Source: Lepidodermella squamata
Taxonomy: Eukaryota > Gastrotricha
Assembly: GCA_047495785.1 (NCBI GenBank)
Contig: JBLDXI010000010.1
Coordinates: forward strand, 1,984,001 to 2,048,000
Length of the DNA: 64,000 nucleotides
Reading direction: 5' to 3'
The notes beneath the pieces are model-generated. The model was not told the DNA's origin, ran no database searches, and was given only the letters and a program-made list of their open reading frames with translations. A program made the position numbers and the translations under genes. Shown piece by piece: positions 38,835 through 49,038 of the stretch; the first letter of the stretch is position 1; every line of letters starts with the position of its first letter.

Positions 38835-39134
38835 ACGCAACTCAGAGCAAATTTAATAATTAATTTTAGCTCTTATTTAACAAAACAAAATTTGCTCTGG
38901 TGTCATTTGCTCTAAATTCGTTTGCTCTTATTTCGTTGCTCAAAAGCCCTTGCTGTATTTTCGTTACTCAGTTTTCGTTTGCTCAATTGACATAGAACCG
39001 ATCATTTTTCCCAATTTCGAGATATAATCATGAACATTGAAATTAGAACTGTTCATTGCTCAGCTGGATTTTGGCTAAAACTTTCGCAGCTGTTTTCAGT
39101 AGAATTGCGACTCGCAAAAAATGGTGTAGGAAAT

Positions 39135-41730
39135 GGGTCTAAATAAGTGCACCACCTAAAATGAGGTTCCAGCACTAAATTTGTGAGTGCGTCCACCTAA
39201 AATGCAAACAGGCGGCACTAAATCTTCGCGCCACCTAAATAATGAATCCAGCACTAAATAATCGGTGTGGCACTAAATAATAGCTTAGGCGCGCCGCCGA
39301 GCAATATTTAAGGCGGCTCAGTCATCATATCATCAACTGCATCATCATCATCTCGTCATTATTATTTCTTGGTTATTATTCTGAAATGGAGGAAGTGCCC
39401 CTCTTAATCATCGATACGGCCGAAAATCTGCCGCCGCCGCAACCAGCCAGTCGTCGACGCGGCAAGGAGCAGGTCTGGACGTGTGTTCAACAGTTTGAGG
39501 ACGAGGAGGCTGCCGACGATCACGTCGCGGACACCGGCACAGCTTGGTGGTGGAATAACGGCCGCTCGTACCTCACCAACCGCGGCATGATGCACTACTT
39601 CGACTGCTCACACCCTGGTTGCGAAAGTAAGCTCCGAAAGGTTATTCATGCCGATTCGCTGTACGTGTCGCTGGAAGAAAACGACGTCAACCATGATCAT
39701 TCGCAACCGAAGAAAGAAAAACAACGCGGTTTGCCCCCAGCAACTCGGCGCATCATCGATAAGCTTTTCCTTGACGGTAAAACAAAGCCTCTCTCGATTT
39801 TAATGGCGTTCAGGGAAAAAGGAATTCCAGAGCCGAAGGATTCGCAACTCTCGAGTTACTTGGCCACCCTTCGGAAGAAACACCACGGCCCGACGAAGGT
39901 CAGCATCGCCGCGCTACGCCATTTTGCTGAGGAGCACTCCAAGGAGTCTACAACGTCAAGGGATGACCCTTTCGTAGTGTCCTCCTACTTCAACTATGAT
40001 CAAATTGATGAGAAGAAAAGCGTGTGTCGAATCGCACTAACGACGCGCCGGCTCAGTAAATACGCCAAGAAGGTCGGCGCACACGACCTTCACATCGACG
40101 CGACGTACAAGACCAACGTCAACGGTTACCCGGTCATCTTGGTTGGCTTCAGTGACAAGGTTCGTATTGCTGTCGATTCTTATCAATTTTTTTTAATTTT
40201 TTACAATTTCCTCATTAGGACCGACATTTTCACCCGATTATGGTGGCGGTGTGCACCGGCGAGGCTGAGGACGACTACGAGTTCGTGCTGAGAGCGGTCA
40301 AAGACCACTTGTCCGAATGGCTTCCGGCGCTCGCCGTCTCAGACGCTGCTAAGGCGATTAAGAGGGCGATCCGAGCAGTGTTTGCCGAAGTGAAGCACGC
40401 CATCTGCTGGTTTCATGTCACGAAAAATCTCAAGCAAGAGTATCTACCAACGATCAAAGACCCCAAGCTGCGCGATCAATTCAAGGACGACGTCTACTCC
40501 ATGCAACTGTGCTGGTCGCCTGCTGTGTTCCAGGTCGTGTCTCAGTTGTTTGTCAGCAAATGGGAGGCGGTGCCGGAAGCGGCGGCGTGTTTGGCGGCTT
40601 TCAAGAAGCAGTACCTGGAAAAGAACAACACGTGGTACCAAGGCTACGCTATCGGCTCAATGGTCAACAACAACGGCCAAGAAGGCAAGAACGGCCGCAT
40701 CAAGACCGATTACACCTTTCGGAGTCGTCTGCCCGTCATGCAGCTGCTTGAAGTTGCGAAAAAGATGCTCGGTCGCTGGTCGTGGGAGCGGAACAAGAAG
40801 TGCGTCAACTACAAGAAGTTCTTCACAGCGCCAACAATCAAGGACGAAGTTTGGGAAAAGGCGCGTGTCTGGGCTCGAGATGTTGGCACTGGTCTTCGAT
40901 CGCAGCCGAGCGGCAATGGAACTCTGTACGTGTGGACGAAGCAGTCAGCTTTGGCAGAAGGTGTTGCTGCTACTGCTGCTGCTGCCGCTGTCCCGAAGGG
41001 ACCCCCGCCAGCGAAGCGAGCCCGTGGTCGACCGCCGAAGTCGAATCCACCGAAGGACGAGCTGTCTCAAGCTGTCTGGGAAGCTCTCTTGGCAAGAAAC
41101 AAGCCTCTAGACAAAGATGTTGGCCCTCAGGTGGCTGAAATATTCTCGAAATTCTCGTGGCCTGATTTCGACTCGTTCTCCAAGTTCAATAAGCGTTTCG
41201 GGTGAGAATTCTTTCAAGTTTTTATGGCGTATTAATAGGTTATTTGTATTAATAGGATGGTTTTGATCGACGGTGAGCAGCAAGTGTGCAATTGCTGGAA
41301 TTTTCTCAAAACATACCACTGTTACCACGTCCTTGGTATACAGATGCGCCTGGGCGACGTTTCTTTCCCGGTCGAACTTGCCGAGCAGCTACCGCTTGGG
41401 CCTAAAGCTAAGCGAGGCCGCAAACGAAAAGCTCAACCCGCCCTGGTGGTCCAAGACTGAGCTATTTATTTTTAATTGTTTAATGAGCCATTCATCCGTA
41501 GCGAGTCGGATTGCTCAGCTGTAAAAGAAAGCAATGATTTCGTAATTTTGTAAACTAATAAATGATGATCTCTTGATGGTATATTCTCAGTTCTAATTAA
41601 AGCAAAATTAGGTGGTGGCTACGCATTTTTAGTGCTGGAGTTGTTGATTTAGTCGCAAATAGGATTAGTGCGAGTGACTTTCAAATTTAGTGCTGGAACC
41701 TTATTTTTAGTAGGTGCAGTTGGCACACCC
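39135..41730 (+). mobile_element. Complete Mutator-like element (MULE)
   Basis: A 2596-bp element bounded by the perfect 9-bp direct repeat GTAGGAAAT at 39126-39134 and 41731-41739. Terminal inverted repeats are degenerate and made of sub-repeats: the left has GGGTCTAAATAAGTGCACC then CCAGCACTAAATTTG and several GGCACTAAAT/CCACCTAAAAT units to about 39290. The right, inverted, has GGGTGTGCCAACTGCACC then CCAGCACTAAATTTG and GCACTAAA units from about 41605. It encodes one transposase gene. Perfect duplication and an open transposase suggest recent insertion. Confidence 0.92.
39386..41460 (+). CDS. MULE transposase with N-terminal zinc finger and C-terminal SWIM finger
   Basis: Exons 39386-40159, 40219-41201 and 41256-41460 join to 653 residues with no stop or frameshift. 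An N-terminal Cys/His cluster (DCSHPGCESK...NHDH) resembles FLYWCH/WRKY-type DNA-binding fingers. The MULE catalytic core follows: LHIDATYKTNVNGYPVILVG (first Asp), a split DRHFHPIMVAVC, LAVSDAAKAIKRAI (second Asp), CWFHVTKNLK, and NNGQEGKNGRIK (probable Glu). An AT-hook-like KRARGRPPKS is near 550. The C-terminal SWIM finger is CNCWNFLKTYHCYH in exon 3. The protein would cut and paste DNA ends, generating 9-bp duplications. Introns are 59 and 54 nt, like those of host genes. Its arms differ in sequence from the nearby fold-back elements but share their architecture. Confidence 0.92.
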
Positions 41731-41739
41731 GTAGGAAAT

Positions 41740-42275
41740 TGGGCGGGCTCTGCTCTGATACAAGTGATTCCTCACTTCAGATAAGTCCTCAAATCTCGAC
41801 TGTGCATGAGAAAATAACATCAGAATTTATTGCGCATCGAATTATTGATTGATTCAATCAAAAACCTAATTTTTTAGGAGCGCATTTTCCGAAATTTACA
41901 ATTTCATACTTCAACATTTTCTTAGCAACCTTGACCAGCATTTCTTTATATCGTTAGACCCCTCGTTCATTGATTCTTTAAGCGGCATCAAAATCTCACG
42001 ATGTCAACCTGTTAGCGGTCATAATTTATGCAGTATTTAAGTTTGATTTTTATGTAATGTTAAAAAGGGCTCTATGTGATGTCAAAATTGTTGGAACCCC
42101 ATTTCAAATTACATGCTGAAGTTTAAATACCGATATAAATATCTATCTACTTTATTAAACTAAACAAGAATCACGTAGGAATGCCATATATTGTTAGCGA
42201 ATCACGGGCACCGGAAGAGGAGATACTTAACAGGCAAGTCATTTTCGCTATACTATGCAGCAGTTGTTGATTTCT
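41740..42275. other. Spacer right of the MULE
   Basis: AT-rich sequence between the MULE duplication and the 3' end of the lectin gene. No feature recognised. Confidence 0.5.
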
Positions 42276-45200
42276 TCATTCGCAGAGCATTGGGTAATTT
42301 TCGCCACAATGAGCATCGAAAATTTCGCCGCTTGGATCCATTGCGACACCTGAAAAATCAATATAGCATGACAATAATGAGTAATTCATTTTCGACTTGG
42401 TGGCCCGTAGTATTTACATTGCAGAGCGGACTGTTTCTTCGGAAAGCCTTGCTTCCATTTTGGAATCGTGCTTTGATCATCGAACTTATCCCATGTGTCT
42501 CTCCATGTGAATACGTTGTTATCTTCGCGCCTGCCATCGATGAGAATTAACTCGCCGGGTTGAAGGAGATTATAATTCAAACTGCCAACAATATTCCGAT
42601 AATCATATCCCAATCCCCCAACGTGAAGATTTTGATAGCAATAGGTATTGGCTTGATCGCGAGTGAGCGCCGGGGAGGTTATCACTGTCAAACCAATACA
42701 AACGAATCCAAACGCACTATTGCAGTTCACATCAACCAGCCTCCTCAGCGTGGCACTTATTGCTGCACCTGATGGTAACAGAAACAGTAACAGCCGTTAG
42801 ATTGAAATTACAGTTTCGAATTTCTAGTGAAGTTTCATCCAAATCACTCCAAAATCATGGTTTTTCGCCAATGCCATTCAAATCGCATAAAATATACCCA
42901 ATCTCAAAGAAAATTTTATTTCTTTTACGAAACTTTGTAACCACCACATATGCCCCACACACAACCACCACCTGCATTTTTGGTTCATGAAGTAACTGGA
43001 ACCTTTCGACAAGGTCAGGAAGCTCAAGATTCAGTTGTAATGATAAAAACAAACAAAAAAAGCTTTTCACAGCAAATATGATAAGGCCAGAACGTGTTTT
43101 TAAACCTGGTGGTGTATAAGCCTTACCCAGTTTCACACGTAGAATATTTTTGGCACATACTTTTCAGGTATCCTCTGCTGGAACCCCTAAGTACGAATAG
43201 GCAGAACTGCGTACTTATCTATGCGCGATTATACCGACCCAACCTATCAACTTTCACCTAACTTTCATTCAACTTACAATCACCGGTGCCATTCGGGTAA
43301 CCAGGTGCCCAATATAAATTGTAATCTCCGTTATTCCAAAACTCGAATGTTTCCGAGGACAACATCCGGAATTTAGCCATCGCGCCGATCCAGACCGTTT
43401 TGCCGGCTACATTCGTGATGGCGGTTTGAACAGCTGCATCGCTTTTAATCTTCGCGGGTGCGTAGTTGTTAGCCTTGCAGTACGCCAAACCCTGGCTAAA
43501 ATGACCGGCTGTCGGGCTGACGAGGGGCGCGCGGGTCCCACAGTTGGCGCCTAACCATCCTGCGCGGCAACTACAAAACGTATCGTTGAACAGCACACCG
43601 CCGTTCAAGCAAACGATGAGAGGCGTTCCTGCCAGATGTCAAAATTTACTGTTGAAGAATTCTAATCAAATATGGCTCGAGTACCTATTTGGCAAAGCGC
43701 GCCAGATGTCCCTTTCGGGCACATACAGGACTCGGTGATCCCAACGTAAATGCCACCATTCAAACAGTTCAACTGCGGGGAATAAAAATCAAGAAAGATG
43801 GTTAAGAAAACGATGGCGGTACCGGAACAGGCACATCGGTCAAGCAATTGTTATGATTGTCGGCAAACTTTTTCGAATTCGAAAACAGCTTCAACTAGAG
43901 GAAGTGTGGAAAATGTATAGCGAAGCTCGCGTGTAATTCGAAAACTTACTCGAAGGGAGTCGCGCGGACAATGGCTGTAGCAATACTTAACACCTCCCCT
44001 GAGACATTTCAAAGCATTCTGAAATGTGGTAAACCAAATCACAATGTTATTATCAGAATTTCCACATTAATGAGAGCGGAGGTGATATATTCACATTTAC
44101 TCGAGCATTCGTAGCTTGAGCTTTCACAATTACTTGACAGAAGGAGGGGCGGCAAATAGCATTTTTCCAGCCAAAATATTGAAAATCCTTTCCGATTTGT
44201 AAAGATCGAGCCTGAACATTTTTTTATTTACTCAAGCCCTAGAGCATACGTGCGCGCCTTGTTACAAGGTAACATTGGTAAGAAATGCGGGTGGCTTGGT
44301 CTCATAATTGATACAATCAAGCCGAGGACAACGAGCAGGCAATGAGAGCAGATGAGTGCCTTGAAAATAACTCGTTTACCAACGGCAGTTCAATCACGTA
44401 AAACGGCAAAATTTGCTGTAGTTACGCAGTGGCGACTGGAAAGGGTGATTTTTGGCCCCAGGCTGTTCCCTAACCGCCGCGCGGATTGTCGATTATTTTA
44501 TGGCGCTAGACAGTATAGAATATCCGGGTGGGTATCATAATGGGGTGGTTAGCACGATGGATATCGGCCTGAAGGTTAGCTATGTAGGCCCGACGCGCAG
44601 CCGAAGGCCGTAATAGAGGCCTGAAGGACGAATATCCATCGCTGTCCACCGATTACACCCGGATATAGTTGTTATCCGGCGTCAAAAATCATCAAATCCA
44701 TACAACCTGATCTAGAAGGAAAACTACAAGCGTTAATAAATAGCCAACTTTGCCGTAGTTACGCAGTGGCGACCTGGATGAGTGATTTTTTAGCCCTGGG
44801 CTTCTCACAGGTGAGAGCTTATTTGGGTATAAAGCCGCTTTCTCCTTAATCGCTAGTGTGCACAAAAGTTTTGAATAGCAGCTTAACATTAGGTTGCGGT
44901 CAACATATATTTGTGCGGCTCGATCTTTACAAATCGTCAAAATGGCTCGACCCCTAGGGGGTACGCGGAGCCGCCATACCCATGCCATACCCTGCCCCCT
45001 CACCCTCCTCCGCGCAGTCGGACCACTGGCTGGAAATCTAGCGAGTTTCATCTGCACAGTTATGACTCACCCATTTCAAGCATGTATTCTTGTTGATGAA
45101 GGCGAAAGGTGAGTATTGGCCCGTTTCGTTAGCGGCAAAACAACCCGAGCTGACCGGCCGGCAATCGGTGAATTTCCGATTCGCAGTGCCAAAGCATCGA

Positions 45201-47433
45201 ATGTGCGGCTTTTCATCGGCCGGAACTTTAACTATATAATTGGAAACGAGAAGCAAAATGATTTATGACCTTGAACTATTATTTTTATGATAAAATCTCA
45301 CTTTGGCCATCAACACATTTCTCGAAATCCTCATAGTAAGGTCCAGCGATCTAGAAAACGTGTTGCCACATGTTCAATTTTTCAAATTAATCTTTCGTCT
45401 GAAAACTTTGGAAAAACTGAGCCACCTTGAGGTGAAGATTCTTGATCAACAGGTACATTTAAAATAAATTTCGGAGCTCACATAGATTTTTAAGAAATAG
45501 GTGAGCTAAAAATTTCAGCCCCAACCGTTCACAGGTGAGCGTTTGGCAAGGGGGTGCCAAAACACCTTTCTGAGTGATCGAGCTTCAACGATTTTTCCCA
45601 AATCCATGTTATATGAAAGTATCTTGGCAAGTTTGGTACCGCTGAAAAGTCGAAGCGGCGAGCTATTTTTCAGTGAAATTCGCCACTTTTTATCAATTGT
45701 GCCCAAATAGATTTTCAAGGCCAAAGCTGAAAGTGTCCAAATTTAGGGGACCGGTCAGGTAAAAATGCTTTCGATTTTCCAAAAATCAGTTGGAACCTTG
45801 ACCGATAATTCGGCGATCGCCTAACACACCTTTGTAGCCAAAATCGTCGATTGCTGAATTAGGACTGATTTTTATCCTCAAAAACATGGATTTTCCAAAA
45901 ATACCCTCCCCTGCGGTATCACTCAACGTAACATTTTAATTACTTTTCTAAATAATACCTCAGTGTCTAAGATGTTCTCATTAATCTCCCAGCAACTTTG
46001 CGCATAAGGTGACTATACGGCTGCTATCATGATGGCCTGATAATCTAATCTAGCGAAAACGGCTTCAAGAAACTGTATTTCCAATTTTCCTCGAAATGAG
46101 CATATCGCCTGCTGAAAATGCGAATAATTTACAGTATTTGTAATAAATTTATTCTTAAATATTGATGTCTTAGGGAAGCATGGCGCAATCGGGGCTCACC
46201 GTATTTGCCGGGCACAATTTGCCGAATTGGAGTGGATCCGGGGTGGGTACGCAAGTGACCAGTTGGCCTTGAGCATTGCGGCAAGGTGTGAAAAATTGAT
46301 ACTGTAATGAAAAAAAGTCACGCAAAACTTATAGGGCTATACAAACAGAAAACTCGCGAAATTCACCGGAAAAGACGCATTAATTGCATTGCGGCATGCT
46401 CGCAGGTTTTCACCCACGAAATCAGAGCCTTGAAACACCCCGACTTCCTATATGGGACAAATATGAGCTGATAACAAAATTGCGATGGCTTATAATAGGA
46501 ACTCACGATCTCGCCGGTTTTGCAGTCGTACCAGCCTGGCTTGCACACGGGCGTCAACGCGGCGTATTTGTAGCACATCCGAGCGTACTGTTAAAGGCAA
46601 ATGTTACTATTCATCAAGCGAAATACAAGATTTTAACCCCCTGGATGCAAGATGTCACGTCTGAAAACGGCGCACCGTCCTGTATAGTATCGGTAGAATA
46701 TAAAACAACAATAATATAAGTATAAAACATTAAATAGTAAACAAAAATATAGTTGATAATAGAAATAATAATTTATTCCCTTCAATTCCAGCCCAGATTA
46801 ACAAGGTCTAAAAAAATTTAATAAAAAAATACAAACTTTCATACATATTTTTTTCCATTTAATTCGAGCTGGAAACGTAAAAAAAATTACAGCGGACTAG
46901 TTTGCGGTTATTTTAAACAAAAACGGGATTCTAAAAACGTAGCCGATCCTTTCTACTTGAAAATATTTATTGGTGAAGTGCAAGGGCCTTAAAATCTAAC
47001 CTTGGATTTGGAAGAACTTGAAAAACGACATAAACATAACCCTAGCCTTAACCCTGATACTAAACCAAGCCCCAAGCCCTAAAACTAACCCTAACCCTAA
47101 CTCCTATTCGTCGTTTTGGTGAAAAACACAGTTTTATTATAAAAATATGTACGAAGAACGCTTCGTAAAAAAAATGCACATGAATATCGATCATTTTAAT
47201 AAAAGAATTGCAAAATAGAAAATACATAAAATGGGGTAAAAAATTGTAGAAAATAAATTTGAAGAGCTGAAATGAATAATTTGGAAATATACCTGAAATT
47301 CGCGTAATTCGTGGCAACCTTTGCTAGTCTTACGGCATCGGACAAAGGAGTTGTCGAATTGCGAGAAGCAGCGGATCCATTGCGAACACGTTGCCAAGTT
47401 GATGAGCACAAGAAGAGTTAACAAGCGAATCAT
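42276..47433 (-). CDS. Secreted Cys-rich protein with EGF-like and two C-type lectin domains
   Basis: Eleven exons: 47433-47293, 46587-46507, 46301-46200, 45350-45302, 45231-45071, 44018-43950, 43867-43823, 43772-43685, 43628-43278, 42768-42397 and 42349-42276, joining to 510 residues in one frame. Residues 1-17 are a signal peptide (MIRLLTLLVLINLATCS). Residues about 18-178 form a Cys-rich region with a repeated pattern: WIRCFSQFDNSFVRCRKTSKGC in one unit and HIRCFGTANRKFTDCRPVSSGC in another. EGF-like modules follow (CLNGGIYVG...CMCPKGTSGALC and CLNGGVLFNDTFCSCRAGWLGANC). CTLD1 (about 275-385) has WIGAMAK, WAPGYPNGTGDC and ends NCNSAFGFVC; CTLD2 ends CGENYPMLCE. Classical Ca-binding QPD/EPN triplets are absent, so sugar binding is doubtful. 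Exon 43867-43823 is the least certain. Role unknown; extracellular. Confidence 0.75.
44412..44470. repeat. Direct repeat, copy 1
   Basis: TTTGCTGTAGTTACGCAGTG followed by GCGACTGGA and GGTGATTTTTGGCCC recurs at 44748-44805 with a few changes. Both copies lie in the 1.05-kb lectin-gene intron. Confidence 0.6.
44748..44805. repeat. Direct repeat, copy 2
   Basis: CTTTGCCGTAGTTACGCAGT followed by GGCGACCTGGATGAGTGATT and AGCCCTGGGC; pairs with 44412-44470, about 336 nt away. Confidence 0.6.
47038..47102. repeat. Interstitial telomere-like CCCTAA array, copy 1
   Basis: Degenerate units (ACCCTAGCCTTAACCCTG) grade into CTAACCCTAACCCTAACT. On the other strand the unit is TTAGGG. It lies in the spacer just inside the end of the first lectin intron. 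Confidence 0.7.
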
Positions 47434-48891
47434 TTTCGCTATAGCAAAAGATGATAATTGACCAGTTTTTTCCTATTATAAAAGCGGTTGATGAAGTAAA
47501 GCGCATAAAGTAAAATCCGACTTTTAGAAGGCACTGCCCTATATTTGAAACAATTGAGCCAGAACCTCAATATTAACGAGACCTGCCCTGTATTTCGGGT
47601 CTGCCCTATATTTTTACACTAATTTTAACTGGTGTTATCGACGAGAAATGGCTTCACAAGTATAAATAATATTAATTTTCCTAATAAATTAAGTTGAAAT
47701 CGAAGCAGTTTTTTTATGGTCTATTGACCCGCATCGTGGTGAACATTCCTATACTTGGAGCGAGCTTGGCCGATTTATGACTGATTTTCCAGGAATTTTC
47801 TAAATATCGCCAAGCGGAATTAGCATTAAATTTGAACAAAAGCAGGGAATATAGTGAATTCATTACCAAATTATTCCAAACAGTTCCAAGTCCCCAATTT
47901 TAAGACCTAGCATCTAACCCTAACCTAACCCCCAACCTAACCCTAACCCTAACCCTAACAATAAACTAACCTTAAACAAGAAATAAGTTGAATAACCGAA
48001 TAAAATAGTTAGGTATTGAATTGAATTAAATTTGGTACCGCGGTAAGATTTTTCCAAAGCCTAATCATGATATTTTCCAGCTACGCAATGCAGGTATTAT
48101 GGTGCGCGTGCTGTCAACGAAGATTCTAGAATGAAACCTGCAATTTTTGGGCAGCTGAATGTTGAGATTTCTAATCTGAAAGTCCTGCAAAAAATCAGTA
48201 AAAAATCGTCTCCAAGTACGGAAACGTAGACGAAGATGCGGGCTATATGGACCATTGAGAGCTGCTTTAATTTACACTTAATTATTGGTTTTAATTACGT
48301 TTATTTGACGAGCGACGTCTTATTTCGTTGCCTCAATTTGTTTATATGGATCTGAAAAATTTCGAAAAAATAACCATCGTGTTCCTCGTGACGCCCTATT
48401 TCCGAATCTATCGACCAGTATTGAGAGGAAATAATAATTAGCGAGGAACCAGCTAAAAACCAATGGAATATTTTACCTCCAAGCACTGATGAATCAGCTG
48501 ACCCTCAGGCGCCAATGGCGTAGTACCCTTTTTCTCGTGAGTAAGCAGTCTATAGTAGATTATGTCTATGGCTAAACGTTATCGAAGGGAAAAAATAAAA
48601 AATCCGGAGATGCATTTTAGCAGGGCATCGACCCGATTTCCATTAAAATGTTTCCTCATAATTTTGAAACACACAAAGGCATAGGTATGAGTGTTCAAAA
48701 TTACGACCTTAGTGTACACATTTTGATTTGCCAAAAACGAGGTCAAAATTCCAAAAATTTGCAGGAAAATCAGAAATCACATGTCCCAATTTTTTAAAAT
48801 TTAAAAATTTGGTTCGAGATTTTTAACGTGCGGCAGGTTTCATCCGAATAAAACTTGAAAATGAACGAATGAAGTTTGGATTAGGAACCAG
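47434..48891. other. Spacer upstream of the lectin gene
   Basis: Contains the second telomere-like array at 47915-47963. Short open frames have no recognised content. It should hold the lectin-gene promoter near 47434. Confidence 0.45.
47915..47963. repeat. Interstitial telomere-like CCCTAA array, copy 2
   Basis: TAACCCTAACCTAACCC followed by CTAACCCTAACCCTAACCCT. About 880 bp from copy 1 and the same orientation. Confidence 0.75.
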
Positions 48892-49038
48892 AAATTCTCC
48901 TAGTTGGTGGCAACCTTTGCTGGTCTTGTGGCATCTAACAAAGGCGGAGAGCCTATAATAATAATAAAACTACAACGAGAAGCAGCGGATCCATTGCGAA
49001 CACACCGCCAAGTCGATCAACGCAAGAAGAAATATCAT
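48892..49038 (-). pseudogene. Broken copy of lectin-gene exon 1
   Basis: Starting at 49038 the minus strand reads MIFLLALIDLAVCSQWIRCF, then a TAG at 48972-48970 within a short ATT-repeat insertion. After it, one frame over, the sequence reads SAFVRCHKTSKGCHQLGEF. This parallels lectin exon 1 (LINLATCSQWIRCFSQFDNSFVRCRKTSKGCHEL). It is a tandem duplicate of the first exon, with an insertion and a frame change. No further exons of the copy are visible. Confidence 0.72.

Larger units (their letters stand above)
34477..38999. mobile_element. Large composite fold-back element with sub-repetitive arms
   Basis: Ends are inverted copies of GGTTCTATGTCAATTGAGC. Each arm (34477-34650 and about 38840-38999) is an array of diverged units such as GAGCAAACGAAA, GAGCAACGAAAATT and GAGCAAGGGCTTTTGAGC. 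Eight bases outside match with one difference: GATAATTT at 34469-34476 and GATCATTT at 39000-39007. No transposase frame is visible in the 4.5 kb, so it is non-autonomous. At least two further inverted-repeat elements sit inside it. The same outer arms recur at 55821-56234. Confidence 0.8.

Noticed and set aside
40415-41138. Long alternative frames across the MULE transposase
   Set aside because: Shadows in other frames of a GC-rich transposase exon with clear MULE motifs.
44692-45057. 121-codon minus-strand frame in the lectin intron
   Set aside because: It spans a direct-repeat region, has no matching splice phase and no Cys pattern like the gene.
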